Shown: in pieces, positions 17,327 through 26,000 of the stretch
How the letters are laid out: every line of letters begins with the position of its first letter
Numbering within the stretch: the stretch's first letter is position 1
Source: Bacteroidota bacterium
GTDB lineage: Bacteria; Bacteroidota; Bacteroidia; 2-12-FULL-35-15
Direction: 5' to 3'
Assembly (NCBI GenBank): GCA_025963725.1
Contig: JAOQAE010000003.1
Location: 1-64,000 of the forward strand
DNA: 64,000 nt
Translations under genes and position numbers: made by a program
The notes under the pieces: generated by a model
Told to the model about the DNA's origin: nothing
Databases searched by the model: none
The model's input: only the letters and a program-made list of their open reading frames with translations

Positions 17327-17782
17327 GTGGAAGCAATTAGTTACAAAACAGTTTCAGCAAGCAAAGAAACTGTAACAAAAGGTTGGATTTTGATCGATGC
17401 AGAAAACGAAGTATTAGGTCGTTTAGCGTCTAAAGTAGCGTACATTGTACGTGGCAAGAACAAAACAAACTTCACTCCTCATGTGGATACCGGCGACAAC
17501 GTGATCATCATCAACGCTGAAAAGGTAAAGCTGACAGGAAACAAATTAAATGATAAAGAATACGTTCGTCACACCGGCCACCCGGGCGGACAGCGTTTCG
17601 CAACTCCAAAGGAATTACTGGCGAAAAAGCCAACTGAAGTAATTACAATGGCAGTAAGCGGCATGTTACCTAAGAACAAATTAGGTGATGCTTTAAGGCG
17701 CAATGTATACGTGTATGCAGGCCCTGAGCATCCTCACACCGCACAGCAACCAAAAGAAATCAAATTAAATTCAATTAAATAA
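17327..17782 (+). CDS. rplM: 50S ribosomal protein L13
   Basis: This is a structural protein of the large ribosomal subunit. The 151-residue product carries the L13 core WILIDAENEVLGRLASKVA, HTGHPGG, and AVSGMLPKNKLGDALRRNVYVYAGPEHPH. The start is a GTG at 17327, giving the SYKTVSA opening shared by Bacteroidota L13; no ATG fits better. rpsI follows after 4 nt, the usual rplM-rpsI operon. Codon use is AT-richer than neighbouring metabolic genes, as expected for high expression. Confidence 0.97.
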   Translation: MEAISYKTVSASKETVTKGWILIDAENEVLGRLASKVAYIVRGKNKTNFTPHVDTGDNVIIINAEKVKLTGNKLNDKEYVRHTGHPGGQRFATPKELLAKKPTEVITMAVSGMLPKNKLGDALRRNVYVYAGPEHPHTAQQPKEIKLNSIK

Positions 17783-17786
17783 GAAA

Positions 17787-18173
17787 ATGGAAGTAGTAAA
17801 TACTCTTGGTAGAAGAAAAACCGCTGTAGCACGTGCATACGTGCAAAAAGGAAGTGGCGAAATTGTAGTCAACAACAAAGATTACAAAACGTACTTCACA
17901 ACAACCGTTTTACAAGGTAAAGTAATGCAGGCATTCGCAGCAACTAAAACGCTGGGTGAGTTTGACGTGAAGATCAATGTAAAAGGGGGCGGGGTAACAG
18001 GTCAGGCAGAAGCTGTTCGTTTAGCGATTGCCCGTGCTTTAGTAGAAGTGGATCCGGCTCATAAGCCTGCATTAAAAGCAGAAGACCTTATGACACGTAA
18101 TCCTAAAATGGTTGAACGTAAGAAACCGGGTCAGAAGAAAGCCCGTAAACGTTTCCAGTTCAGTAAACGTTAA
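17787..18173 (+). CDS. rpsI: 30S ribosomal protein S9
   Basis: The 128-residue small-subunit protein begins with NTLGRRKTAVARAYV and ends in the very basic KKARKRFQFSKR tail that reaches the P-site tRNA. The internal GGGVTGQAEAVRLAIARALV is diagnostic. It is co-transcribed with rplM. Confidence 0.97.
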   Translation: MEVVNTLGRRKTAVARAYVQKGSGEIVVNNKDYKTYFTTTVLQGKVMQAFAATKTLGEFDVKINVKGGGVTGQAEAVRLAIARALVEVDPAHKPALKAEDLMTRNPKMVERKKPGQKKARKRFQFSKR

Positions 18174-18272
18174 TAGTATTTGGTTTTGCAGACAGGTTTT
18201 CATAACCGGTTTGCAATTCCTTATTCAAAGATCATCTATCAAAAAAGTATTAATTAAAATAAAAGACACTCA

Positions 18273-19142
18273 ATGTCATCAAGAACAAATTTTAACGAAT
18301 TATTAGAGGCCGGATCACACTTCGGCCACTTGAAAAGAAAATGGAATCCTGCTATGGCTCCATATATCTTTACAGAAAAGAACGGGATCCACATCATTGA
18401 CCTGAACAAAACCGTTGCGAAGATCGACGAAGCTGCAAACGCTTTGAAACAGATCGCAAAATCAGGTAAAAAAATATTATTTGTTGCCACTAAAAAACAG
18501 GCGAAAGATATCGTTGCCGATAAAGTAAAAGCAGTGAACATGCCTTACGTTACCGAGCGCTGGCCAGGTGGTATGCTTACCAACTTCGCCACTATCCGTA
18601 AAGCTGTCCGCAAAATGGCTTCTATCGATAAAATGGCAACTGACGGAACATTTGATAATATTTCCAAAAAAGAAAAATTACAGATCTCCCGCGTAAGAGC
18701 TAAATTAGAAACCAACTTAGGTAGCATCGCTGACCTTACCCGCTTACCTGCGGCATTGTTCATCGTTGATATCTCTAAAGAACACATCGCGGTTGCTGAG
18801 GCAAAACGCCTGAACATCCCTACATTCGCTATCGTTGATACCAACTCAGATCCAAATGCTGTTGATTACGCGATCCCTGCAAATGACGATGCTTCAACTT
18901 CAATCGCACTGATCACTTCTATCATCACCAAAGCGATCGAAGAAGGTTTGGCTGAACGTAAAGTTGACAAGGAAACTGCTGCTGCTGAAGAAAAAGAAGG
19001 CACATCAAAAACTTCCCGCGACGAAGCTGAAGACCTGGCAGAAGGCGCTAAATTCAAAACTTCTGAAGAAGAAGGCGCAGTTGGTGTTGCTAAAAAAACA
19101 ACAACAGGAGCAAGAAAGCCAAGGACCGGAACAAAAAAATAA
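18273..19142 (+). CDS. rpsB: 30S ribosomal protein S2
   Basis: S2 is a late-assembling small-subunit protein that helps recruit S1. The 289-residue product has the family opening LLEAGSHFGHLKRKWNP, the ERWPGGMLTNF block and IPTFAIVDTNSDPN. Its C-terminal 50 residues form an extra Ala/Glu/Lys-rich, low-complexity tail, common in this phylum and probably flexible. It lies between rpsI and tsf; tsf follows 129 bp later, beyond two hairpins. Confidence 0.97.
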   Translation: MSSRTNFNELLEAGSHFGHLKRKWNPAMAPYIFTEKNGIHIIDLNKTVAKIDEAANALKQIAKSGKKILFVATKKQAKDIVADKVKAVNMPYVTERWPGGMLTNFATIRKAVRKMASIDKMATDGTFDNISKKEKLQISRVRAKLETNLGSIADLTRLPAALFIVDISKEHIAVAEAKRLNIPTFAIVDTNSDPNAVDYAIPANDDASTSIALITSIITKAIEEGLAERKVDKETAAAEEKEGTSKTSRDEAEDLAEGAKFKTSEEEGAVGVAKKTTTGARKPRTGTKK

Positions 19143-19148
19143 GAAGCC

Positions 19149-19182
19149 TTTTATCACGAACAGATTTGGGAGCGTGATAAAA
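19149..19182. other. hairpin just after rpsB
   Basis: TTTTATCACG (19149-19158) and CGTGATAAAA (19173-19182) form a 10-bp perfect stem with a 14-nt loop. The stem is followed by A/T-rich sequence but no strong T-run on the plus strand. It could be a processing or stability element. Confidence 0.5.
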
Positions 19183-19227
19183 ACAATCGCCGCACGGCAG
19201 GTGCGGGAAAAATATAAATAACCTTAA

Positions 19228-19258
19228 ATATCCCGAAAGCGATTTCGGGATATTTTTT
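19228..19258 (+). terminator. rho-independent terminator between rpsB and tsf
   Basis: An 11-bp perfect stem (ATATCCCGAAA and its complement) with a GCGA loop is followed by a T-run. It sits only 14 nt before the tsf start, so read-through or partial attenuation between rpsB and tsf is likely. Confidence 0.7.
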
Positions 19259-19271
19259 AATAACATAAAAC

Positions 19272-20108
19272 ATGACAACAATGACAATCACAGCAGCTGA
19301 TGTAAATAAATTAAGGCAAATGACCGGTGCCGGTATGATGGACTGTAAAAAAGCATTGACCGAAGCAGGTGGTGATTTCGAAAAAGCAATTGACGAACTG
19401 CGTAAAAAAGGACAAAAAGTTGCTGCAAACCGCGGCGACCGCGAATCCAAAGAAGGCGTTGTTCTTGCTAAAGTTACCGCAGACAATACACGCGGTGCTG
19501 TTTTAGCGATCAACTGCGAAACCGATTTCGTTGCTATCAACGCGGATTTCATTAAAATGACCAACAACATCCTCGATATTGCTGTTGAAAAAAATGCAAG
19601 AACTGCAGATGAATTAAAAGCATTGCCTTACGATGGCAAGATCACTATCGCTGATAAGCTGATCGAACAGACAGGTGTTATCGGTGAAAAAATTGAATTG
19701 ACTAAATTCGGTGTTGTTGAAGCTCCTTTCGTACTGGCTTACGTTCACCCGGGCAATAAGCTGGCAAACATTGTAGGATTCAGCTCTGCAACTGTGAAAC
19801 CGGAAGTTGCAAAAGACGTGGCAATGCAGGTTGCTGCAATGGCTCCTGTAGCTGTTGACAAAGGCGATGTAGATGCCGACACTATCAAACGCGAAATTGA
19901 AGTTGGTAAAGAGCAGGCACGCGAAGAAGGCAAGCCGGAAGACATGCTTGAAAAAATTGCAATGGGCAAGCTGAACAAGTTCTATAAAGAATCCACATTG
20001 CTGAACCAGGAGTTCATTAAAGACAATAAGAAATCTATTGCACAGTATCTCAACGAATCTGAAAAAGGCCTGACTGTTACAGCCTTCAAACGAATCGCTT
20101 TAGGTTAA
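19272..20108 (+). CDS. tsf: translation elongation factor Ts
   Basis: EF-Ts regenerates EF-Tu-GTP. The 278-residue product has the N-terminal UBA-like domain with LRQMTGAGMMDCKKAL, the CETDFVA motif of the core, and an ending typical of Bacteroidota EF-Ts. It follows rpsB in the usual order. Met4 is an alternative start. Confidence 0.97.
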   Translation: MTTMTITAADVNKLRQMTGAGMMDCKKALTEAGGDFEKAIDELRKKGQKVAANRGDRESKEGVVLAKVTADNTRGAVLAINCETDFVAINADFIKMTNNILDIAVEKNARTADELKALPYDGKITIADKLIEQTGVIGEKIELTKFGVVEAPFVLAYVHPGNKLANIVGFSSATVKPEVAKDVAMQVAAMAPVAVDKGDVDADTIKREIEVGKEQAREEGKPEDMLEKIAMGKLNKFYKESTLLNQEFIKDNKKSIAQYLNESEKGLTVTAFKRIALG

Positions 20109-20125
20109 TCAATTCTATTTTTTTT

Positions 20126-20153
20126 AAGTCCCGATCATTCGGGACTTTTTTTT
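20126..20153 (+). terminator. rho-independent terminator after tsf
   Basis: A 9-bp stem AAGTCCCGA/TCGGGACTT with a TCAT loop is followed by a T-run of eight. Confidence 0.85.
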
Positions 20154-20173
20154 GGCCTTACCAAATCTACCGG

Positions 20174-20623
20174 ATGAAATACTACTTCTTCATTTCCCTG
20201 CTTTCAGCATCCTTCTTATTTTCCTGCTCTTCGGATGCAGTGAAGGAAAAGATAAACTCCGCGGGAGACCTTGCCGGGCAAACCGTTGGCGAATTCTCAA
20301 AAGGGCTGGGCAACGGCGTCACCAAAGCTTTCGACGTGAACATCACGCTTTCCCCTCCCCTGCTTGCACGCGGGCTGAAGATGGGAAAGAACACGGTGAA
20401 CAGCGAAACGGGAACCGACAATGTGCTGAACGCCTATTTTATCTTCGAGAAAGATTTTTCCGAAACCCTCGTATCGAAAGTGTTTGATGCCAAAGGACAG
20501 GAAATGGGCCGCACAACCGCAGTGGTAGAAGGCAAGAGAGGCGAAGCGAAGTTTGTGGATTTCAGCTTCGACCAGCATACCAACATTGACAGTGATTCTA
20601 AAATAACGATCGAAATAAACTAA
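20174..20623 (+). CDS. lipoprotein of unknown function between tsf and pyrH
   Basis: The 149-residue product has a lipoprotein signal (lipobox FSC, Cys18), a helical linker with [29 protein letters not shown], and a beta-rich domain containing [16 protein letters not shown] recognise no named family. It has its own position after the tsf terminator and ends 8 nt before pyrH, so it is probably co-transcribed with that essential gene, an unusual place for a lipoprotein. Confidence 0.7.
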   Translation: MKYYFFISLLSASFLFSCSSDAVKEKINSAGDLAGQTVGEFSKGLGNGVTKAFDVNITLSPPLLARGLKMGKNTVNSETGTDNVLNAYFIFEKDFSETLVSKVFDAKGQEMGRTTAVVEGKRGEAKFVDFSFDQHTNIDSDSKITIEIN

Positions 20624-20631
20624 ACAGCAGT

Positions 20632-21339
20632 ATGAAATACAAACGCATTCTATTAAAGCTCAGCGGGGAATCGCTTATGGGCAACAAACAATTCGGGATC
20701 GACAATGAGCGCATCGCCCAGTATGCAAGGCAGATCAAGGAAGTGGCGGAAATGGGCGTGCAGGTGGCGATCGTGATCGGGGGAGGAAATATTTTCAGGG
20801 GAATCCAGGCTGAAGAAGGCGGCATGGACCGCGTACACGGCGATTATATGGGAATGCTTGCAACTGTGATCAATTCCATGGCGCTTCAATCGGCGCTCGA
20901 AAAAACGGGAGTAGAAACACGCCTGCAGTCGGCCATTAAAATGGAGCAGATCTGCGAGCCGTTCATTCGCAGAAAAGCAGTGCGCCACCTCGAGAAGAAC
21001 CGCGTGGTGATCTTCGGCGCAGGAACCGGGAACCCTTATTTTACAACTGATACAGCGGCAACACTTCGCGCGATCGAGATCGAGGCGAACGTTGTGTTAA
21101 AAGGCACGCGTGTTGACGGCATTTACACCGCCGACCCGGAAAAAGACAAAACAGCTACAAAATACGACACGATCTCTTTTGATGAAGTGTATGCAAAAGG
21201 GCTGGAAGTAATGGACATGACCGCATTCACACTCTGCAAGGAGAACAAGCTCCCGATCATTGTGTTCGACATGAACAAGCAGGGTAATTTAAAAAAGCTG
21301 ATGCTGGGAGAGAAAGTAGGAACCCTGGTTGATTTATAA
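20632..21339 (+). CDS. pyrH: UMP kinase
   Basis: PyrH phosphorylates UMP to UDP. The 235-residue amino-acid-kinase-fold protein has the opening [15 protein letters not shown], the [10 protein letters not shown] loop, [16 protein letters not shown], and [12 protein letters not shown], all diagnostic of bacterial UMP kinase. It is followed by frr, the usual pyrH-frr pairing, although frr also has its own promoter. Confidence 0.97.
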   Translation: MKYKRILLKLSGESLMGNKQFGIDNERIAQYARQIKEVAEMGVQVAIVIGGGNIFRGIQAEEGGMDRVHGDYMGMLATVINSMALQSALEKTGVETRLQSAIKMEQICEPFIRRKAVRHLEKNRVVIFGAGTGNPYFTTDTAATLRAIEIEANVVLKGTRVDGIYTADPEKDKTATKYDTISFDEVYAKGLEVMDMTAFTLCKENKLPIIVFDMNKQGNLKKLMLGEKVGTLVDL

Positions 21340-21358
21340 GATTAATAATTTAAATTTG
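21329..21358 (+). promoter_or_regulatory. promoter of frr
   Basis: TTG at 21329-21331, 19 nt, then TAAATTTG at 21351-21358 (perfect TAnnTTTG). It lies in the pyrH-frr spacer and overlaps the pyrH end. Confidence 0.65.
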
Positions 21359-21390
21359 CAGCATCACATTCTCTTAATACCAGAACTATT

Positions 21391-21954
21391 ATGAACGAAG
21401 ACATACAATTTGTGTTAGACAACGCAAAAGAGCAGATGGACAAAGCAGTTACCCATCTTGAGGCGGAACTGGTGAAAGTGCGCGCCGGCAAAGCAAGCCC
21501 GAGCATGCTGGAAGGCATCATGGTGGATTATTACGGAACAAAAACACCTTTGAACCAGGTTGCAAATATCAATACCGGCGATGCCCGCACGCTGATCGTT
21601 CAGCCTTGGGAAAAATCAATGCTTACACCGATCGAAAAAGGCATCATGGTCGCCAACCTTGGCCTCAATCCGCAGAACGATGGTGTGATCATCCGCATCC
21701 TTGTGCCTGCGCTTACTGAAGAGCGCAGGAGAGACCTCGTGAAGAAAGCAAAATCGGAAACCGAGAATGCAAAGGTAAGCTTACGCACCATCCGCAAGGA
21801 AGCAATGGAAGAGCTGAAAAAGCTTCAGAAAGGCGGAACACCGGAAGATGAGGTAAAGAGCGCGGAAACGCAGGTTCAAACGCTTACCGACGGATTTGTC
21901 CTCAAATGCGACAAGCACCTTGAGATCAAAGAAAAAGAGATCATGACCGTATAA
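21391..21954 (+). CDS. frr: ribosome recycling factor
   Basis: RRF works with EF-G to dismantle the post-termination ribosome. The 187-residue product has the family blocks VRAGKASPSMLEGIMVDYYG, IQPWEKS-type VQPWEKSMLTPIEKGI, and LTEERRRDLVKKAK. Length and order are typical. It ends before a strong bidirectional terminator. Confidence 0.97.
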   Translation: MNEDIQFVLDNAKEQMDKAVTHLEAELVKVRAGKASPSMLEGIMVDYYGTKTPLNQVANINTGDARTLIVQPWEKSMLTPIEKGIMVANLGLNPQNDGVIIRILVPALTEERRRDLVKKAKSETENAKVSLRTIRKEAMEELKKLQKGGTPEDEVKSAETQVQTLTDGFVLKCDKHLEIKEKEIMTV

Positions 21955-21970
21955 TGATAATGATAATGAT

Positions 21971-22003
21971 AAAAAAAAGCAGGAGATCATCCTGCTTTTT
22001 TTT
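21971..22003. terminator. bidirectional terminator between frr and the PorP/SprF gene
   Basis: An A-run, then AGCAGGA, a GATCA loop, TCCTGCT, and a T-run. The A and T flanks let it work for both convergent genes. Confidence 0.85.
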
Positions 22004-23045
22004 AGAATTTACCGTAGGCTGTATATTTCCTTCCCTGCTTGAATAACAATCCGTCCACGTCCCAGGCCTTCAGGCTGATCTCAAAGCCACCCCGCCCATA
22101 AGAATACGGCGTAAGCCTCGAAATATTAGCATCGTAGCTGATGCACACGGAATAACGCCCCATATAAATTCCGAACTGCGGGATCAGCGCATCCTTCACG
22201 CGGTAGTTCAGGTTAAAGATCAATCCCTTCTCCTGCTTTAATCCAGTGATCTGCGAGCTTTCCTGCATAAGATAAACTATTCCTCCGCCTATGTTCATTT
22301 CCCAGAGCTTCCCCTGCAGGGAGAACAGCATGGATTCCGTAAAGCGGATGTTTGTATTCGGATTTGTATGCTGATTATAAACAAACAGGTTGTAACGCAG
22401 CTTCGCGATATCTGTTGCACCCAATCCCACATCGGGCCTGTTCAGGTGGTAAGCCGATAATCCGATGATCAGCTGGTTCTTTTCCTGCCGGTCGCCGATC
22501 TTGTTATTCTTTGTAAAGATATACGCTGCCCCTGCACCAAGATCGAGGTACGACCGCTTTGCAGCCAGCACCTCCGTAACTCCTATGCCGCTGTTATAAC
22601 CCATGCCATCAAACTGATCAGGCCATTTCAGCCCCTGCGCATTAAAGCTGTTCTGTCCGTATCCCACCTGGATCCCACCGCTGAAAAAGCCACGGCTTGT
22701 TTTTATGATCGCTGAAATATCACCCGCCGCGAGGAACTTCCGGAAATCAGAACTTCCGGCTTTATCATTAAATACATTCAGCCCTACTCCTAAAAATGAT
22801 TTCTGCTTTTTCTGCCTCGACCATGTAGGAAGATCCAGAGAAAGCCCCATTGTATTATATGCTTTGCCAAAAGCCGACCACTGCGACCTGTAATTCATGT
22901 TCACCCTTCCCCAGTTTGGCGAAGTGCCCGCAAGCGCCGGGTTCAAACAAAGCGGTGCTTCCTGGAACTGTGAAAAATGAATATCCTGCGCCTTTAAAAT
23001 AAAAGCGGAGAAGATAAATATATATGTTAGCCAAATACGGTTCAT
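22002..23045 (-). CDS. PorP/SprF-family outer-membrane protein
   Basis: PorP/SprF proteins are outer-membrane beta-barrels of the T9SS/gliding apparatus. SprF-type members are encoded beside, and needed for surface delivery of, large SprB-type adhesins. The 347-residue product has a signal peptide ending LKAQ, then DIHFSQFQEAPLCLNPALAG and NYRSQW, the hallmark start of this family, followed by alternating strands. It begins 3 nt after the stop of the giant adhesin gene, so the two form an operon and this is probably its dedicated anchor or secretion partner. Confidence 0.92.
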   Translation of the reverse strand: MNRIWLTYIFIFSAFILKAQDIHFSQFQEAPLCLNPALAGTSPNWGRVNMNYRSQWSAFGKAYNTMGLSLDLPTWSRQKKQKSFLGVGLNVFNDKAGSSDFRKFLAAGDISAIIKTSRGFFSGGIQVGYGQNSFNAQGLKWPDQFDGMGYNSGIGVTEVLAAKRSYLDLGAGAAYIFTKNNKIGDRQEKNQLIIGLSAYHLNRPDVGLGATDIAKLRYNLFVYNQHTNPNTNIRFTESMLFSLQGKLWEMNIGGGIVYLMQESSQITGLKQEKGLIFNLNYRVKDALIPQFGIYMGRYSVCISYDANISRLTPYSYGRGGFEISLKAWDVDGLLFKQGRKYTAYGKF

Positions 23046-23048
23046 GCC

Positions 23049-26000
23049 TTATTTTTTTAATGTCAGGTTTCCTTTTTTCTGTTCAGCCGGATAATCGTAA
23101 TAGGTGATATCCAGCGTATACACAAACACACCATTGTTCAGCACAGAGCCTTTGTAGGTACCATCCCAGGAGACGCTGTTCTCGCCAAAGCCGCTGAAAA
23201 CAACCTGTCCCCAACGATCGTAAATTCTGAGATCGAGAGATTTTATCCCGCTGCCGCGAACTATGAAATTATCATTCATGCCATCGGCATCAGGAGAAAA
23301 AATATCCGGCACAAATACCTGGGCTTCGCCATTAACAGTCACCACCATCGTATCGGAGGAAGAGCATCCGTTCTCATCAAAAACCGTAACTATATAGCTG
23401 GTTGTTGTTTCAGGCGTGGATACCGGCGCTGCGCAGCTGCTGCAGCTGAGCCACTGAGAAGGGAACCACGAATAGGAAGTTCCGCCCGATCCGTTCAGCT
23501 GAACGCTGTTCCCAAGCCCGACCGTTACATCAGGTCCGGCGCTGGCTACAGGCGGTGTATTCACGATCACAAAGATCCCGTCGGTTTGTGAGCCGCAGCT
23601 ATTGGTGGCTGTAGCAGTATAATACCCGCTTGAAGAAGGTGTGATGGTGATGGAGCTGCTGCTTTCTCCTGTGCTCCATGACAATGTACCGGTTGCTGTA
23701 GCAGTAAGTGTAAATGCGTCGCCCGGACAACCAACGCTGTCGCCGGTTATAGCAACCTGCGGCAACTGGATCAGGGTCACCACAGAGCTTGCTGTGGAAA
23801 CACATCCATACAGGTCGGTACCTGTTACCGTATATGTAGTGCTTGCAGCCGGACTGGCGGCCACCGTTGCACCACCCGTGGACGAAAGGCCCGTTGCAGG
23901 CAGCCATGCGTATGTTTGCGCTCCCGTCGCATTCAGGTTCACTGAAGAGCCTGCACACACAGAGGCCGAATTAACGCTCAGCACCGGAAGAGGCAATACC
24001 GTAACAGTGGCTGTTGCAGAGCTGAAGCAGCCGCTGCCATCGGTTCCGGTCACCGTATAGCTTGTTGTTGTGCTTACTGTTGCATTCACGGTTGCACCTG
24101 AAGCTGAAGACAATCCTGCTGATGGTGTCCAGCTGTATGTGGCGGCTCCGCTGGCTGTGAGCGTTGCTGTTGCCCCATTACACACGGAATCACCTGTCAC
24201 ACTTACCATAGGTGCGGACAGCACTGTAACTGTATAAGTTGCGGTGTCTGCGCATCCTTGTGCCGAGGTTCCAGTTAATGTGTAGGTGGTTGTTGCAGAA
24301 GGAGAAGCTGAAGTCACGGCCGCTGCCGGGGCTGATAATCCTGCAGCAGGGCTCCAGCTGTAAGTGGCCGCACCAGCTGCTGTAAGCAGGGTTGCGGTGC
24401 CCGGACAGATCGTATCATTACCACTTACTGTTACTACAGGCGATGTAAACAAGGTCACCGTGCTGTAAGCAGTATCGGCGCAGCCATTGCTATCGGTGCC
24501 TGTAACGGTGTATACTGTATTTGCTACAGGAGTCGCCGTAACGCTCGCACCTGTTGTAGAGGAAAGTGTTGGATCGGCAAGCCAGGTATATGTTACGGCG
24601 CCGCTGGCAGTAAGGATCGCTGCCCCGCCTGTACAAACCGAATCGCTATTCACAGTTATTACAAGCGGAGGATTTTGTGTAATGGCTGAAGCAACTGTAA
24701 TGCTGCAGGCATTGGAATCGGTGACGGTGAGCTGCACAGGCCCGGCAGATAAGCCGCCGGTAGTACTGAGCGTGCTTCCATCCGACCAAAGGTAAGTGTA
24801 TGGTGCAGTGCCGCCGCTGACTATACTGGCCGCCGAACCATCATTTCCGCCGAAGCATGTTACGGTAGTGGGGATGATGGAGGCAGTTAACGCTGCCGGC
24901 TCGGAGATAATAATCGTATCGCTTATGGAGCAGGCATTGGTATCCGTTACGGTGCAGACATACATTCCTGCGCAAAGCCCGCTTACCGAAGCTGTTGTAG
25001 CGGAGCCGGGTGCCCAAAGATAGGAATAGCCGCCCGTGCCACCGGCAGCAACCACACTTGCAGTACCATTGCAGCTGCCATTGCAAAGCGCATCTGAATG
25101 AATGGAGCTGGCCGTAAGTGCCGCCGGCTCCGTGATCACAATAGTTTGTACAACGCTGCAACCATTTGCATCGGTGATCGTGCAGGTATATGATCCGGCA
25201 CATAATCCGGTTGCAGTGGCCGCAGCGCCACCCGAAGGCGCCCATGAATAAACATATCCCGGAGTTCCGCCGCTTACCGTTACAGTTGCCGTTCCATTAC
25301 ACGCGGCATTGCAGCTTACATTCGCCTGAACTGCTGTGGCTGAAAGCGGAGAAGGTTCGGTGATCGTAACCGGTACGGTTGTGATGCATCCGTTGGTATC
25401 GGTTACAGTGCAGGTATAAGTCCCCGCACAAAGCGATGCAGCAGTGGAAGCTGTACCACCGGAAGGCGCCCATGAATACGCATATCCTGCAGTTCCGCCG
25501 CTTGCAGCAACCGAAGCTGCTCCGTCGCAGGCTGCATTGCAGCTAACATTGGTGCCTGCCGCCGACGCAGTAAGTGGTAAGGGTTCCGTAATTGTAACTG
25601 ACTGTACGATGGTGCAACCGTTCGCATCCGTAACTGTGCAGGTATATGTACCTGCACAAAGGCCGGTAGCCGTTGCGCCTGCTCCGCCAGATGGCGCCCA
25701 TACATAAGCATACGGAAAGCTTCCTCCTCCTGCGCTTATTGTGGCAGTGCCGTTGCAGGCCCCGCTGCAGGAAACATTTACCTGTACCATTGTAGCTGAA
25801 AGCGCGGCCGGCTCTGTAATAACCGATGTGCTCACCGCAGTGCAGCCGTTAGCATCGGTGACCGTGCAGGTATAAGTGCCCGGACACAGGCCCGTTGCGG
25901 CAGCGGCAGACCCACCCGAAGGCGACCACGAATAAGAATATGCGACTGTGCCTCCGGAGGCCGTTGTTGTTGCCGTTCCATCGCATACCCCATTGCAGCT

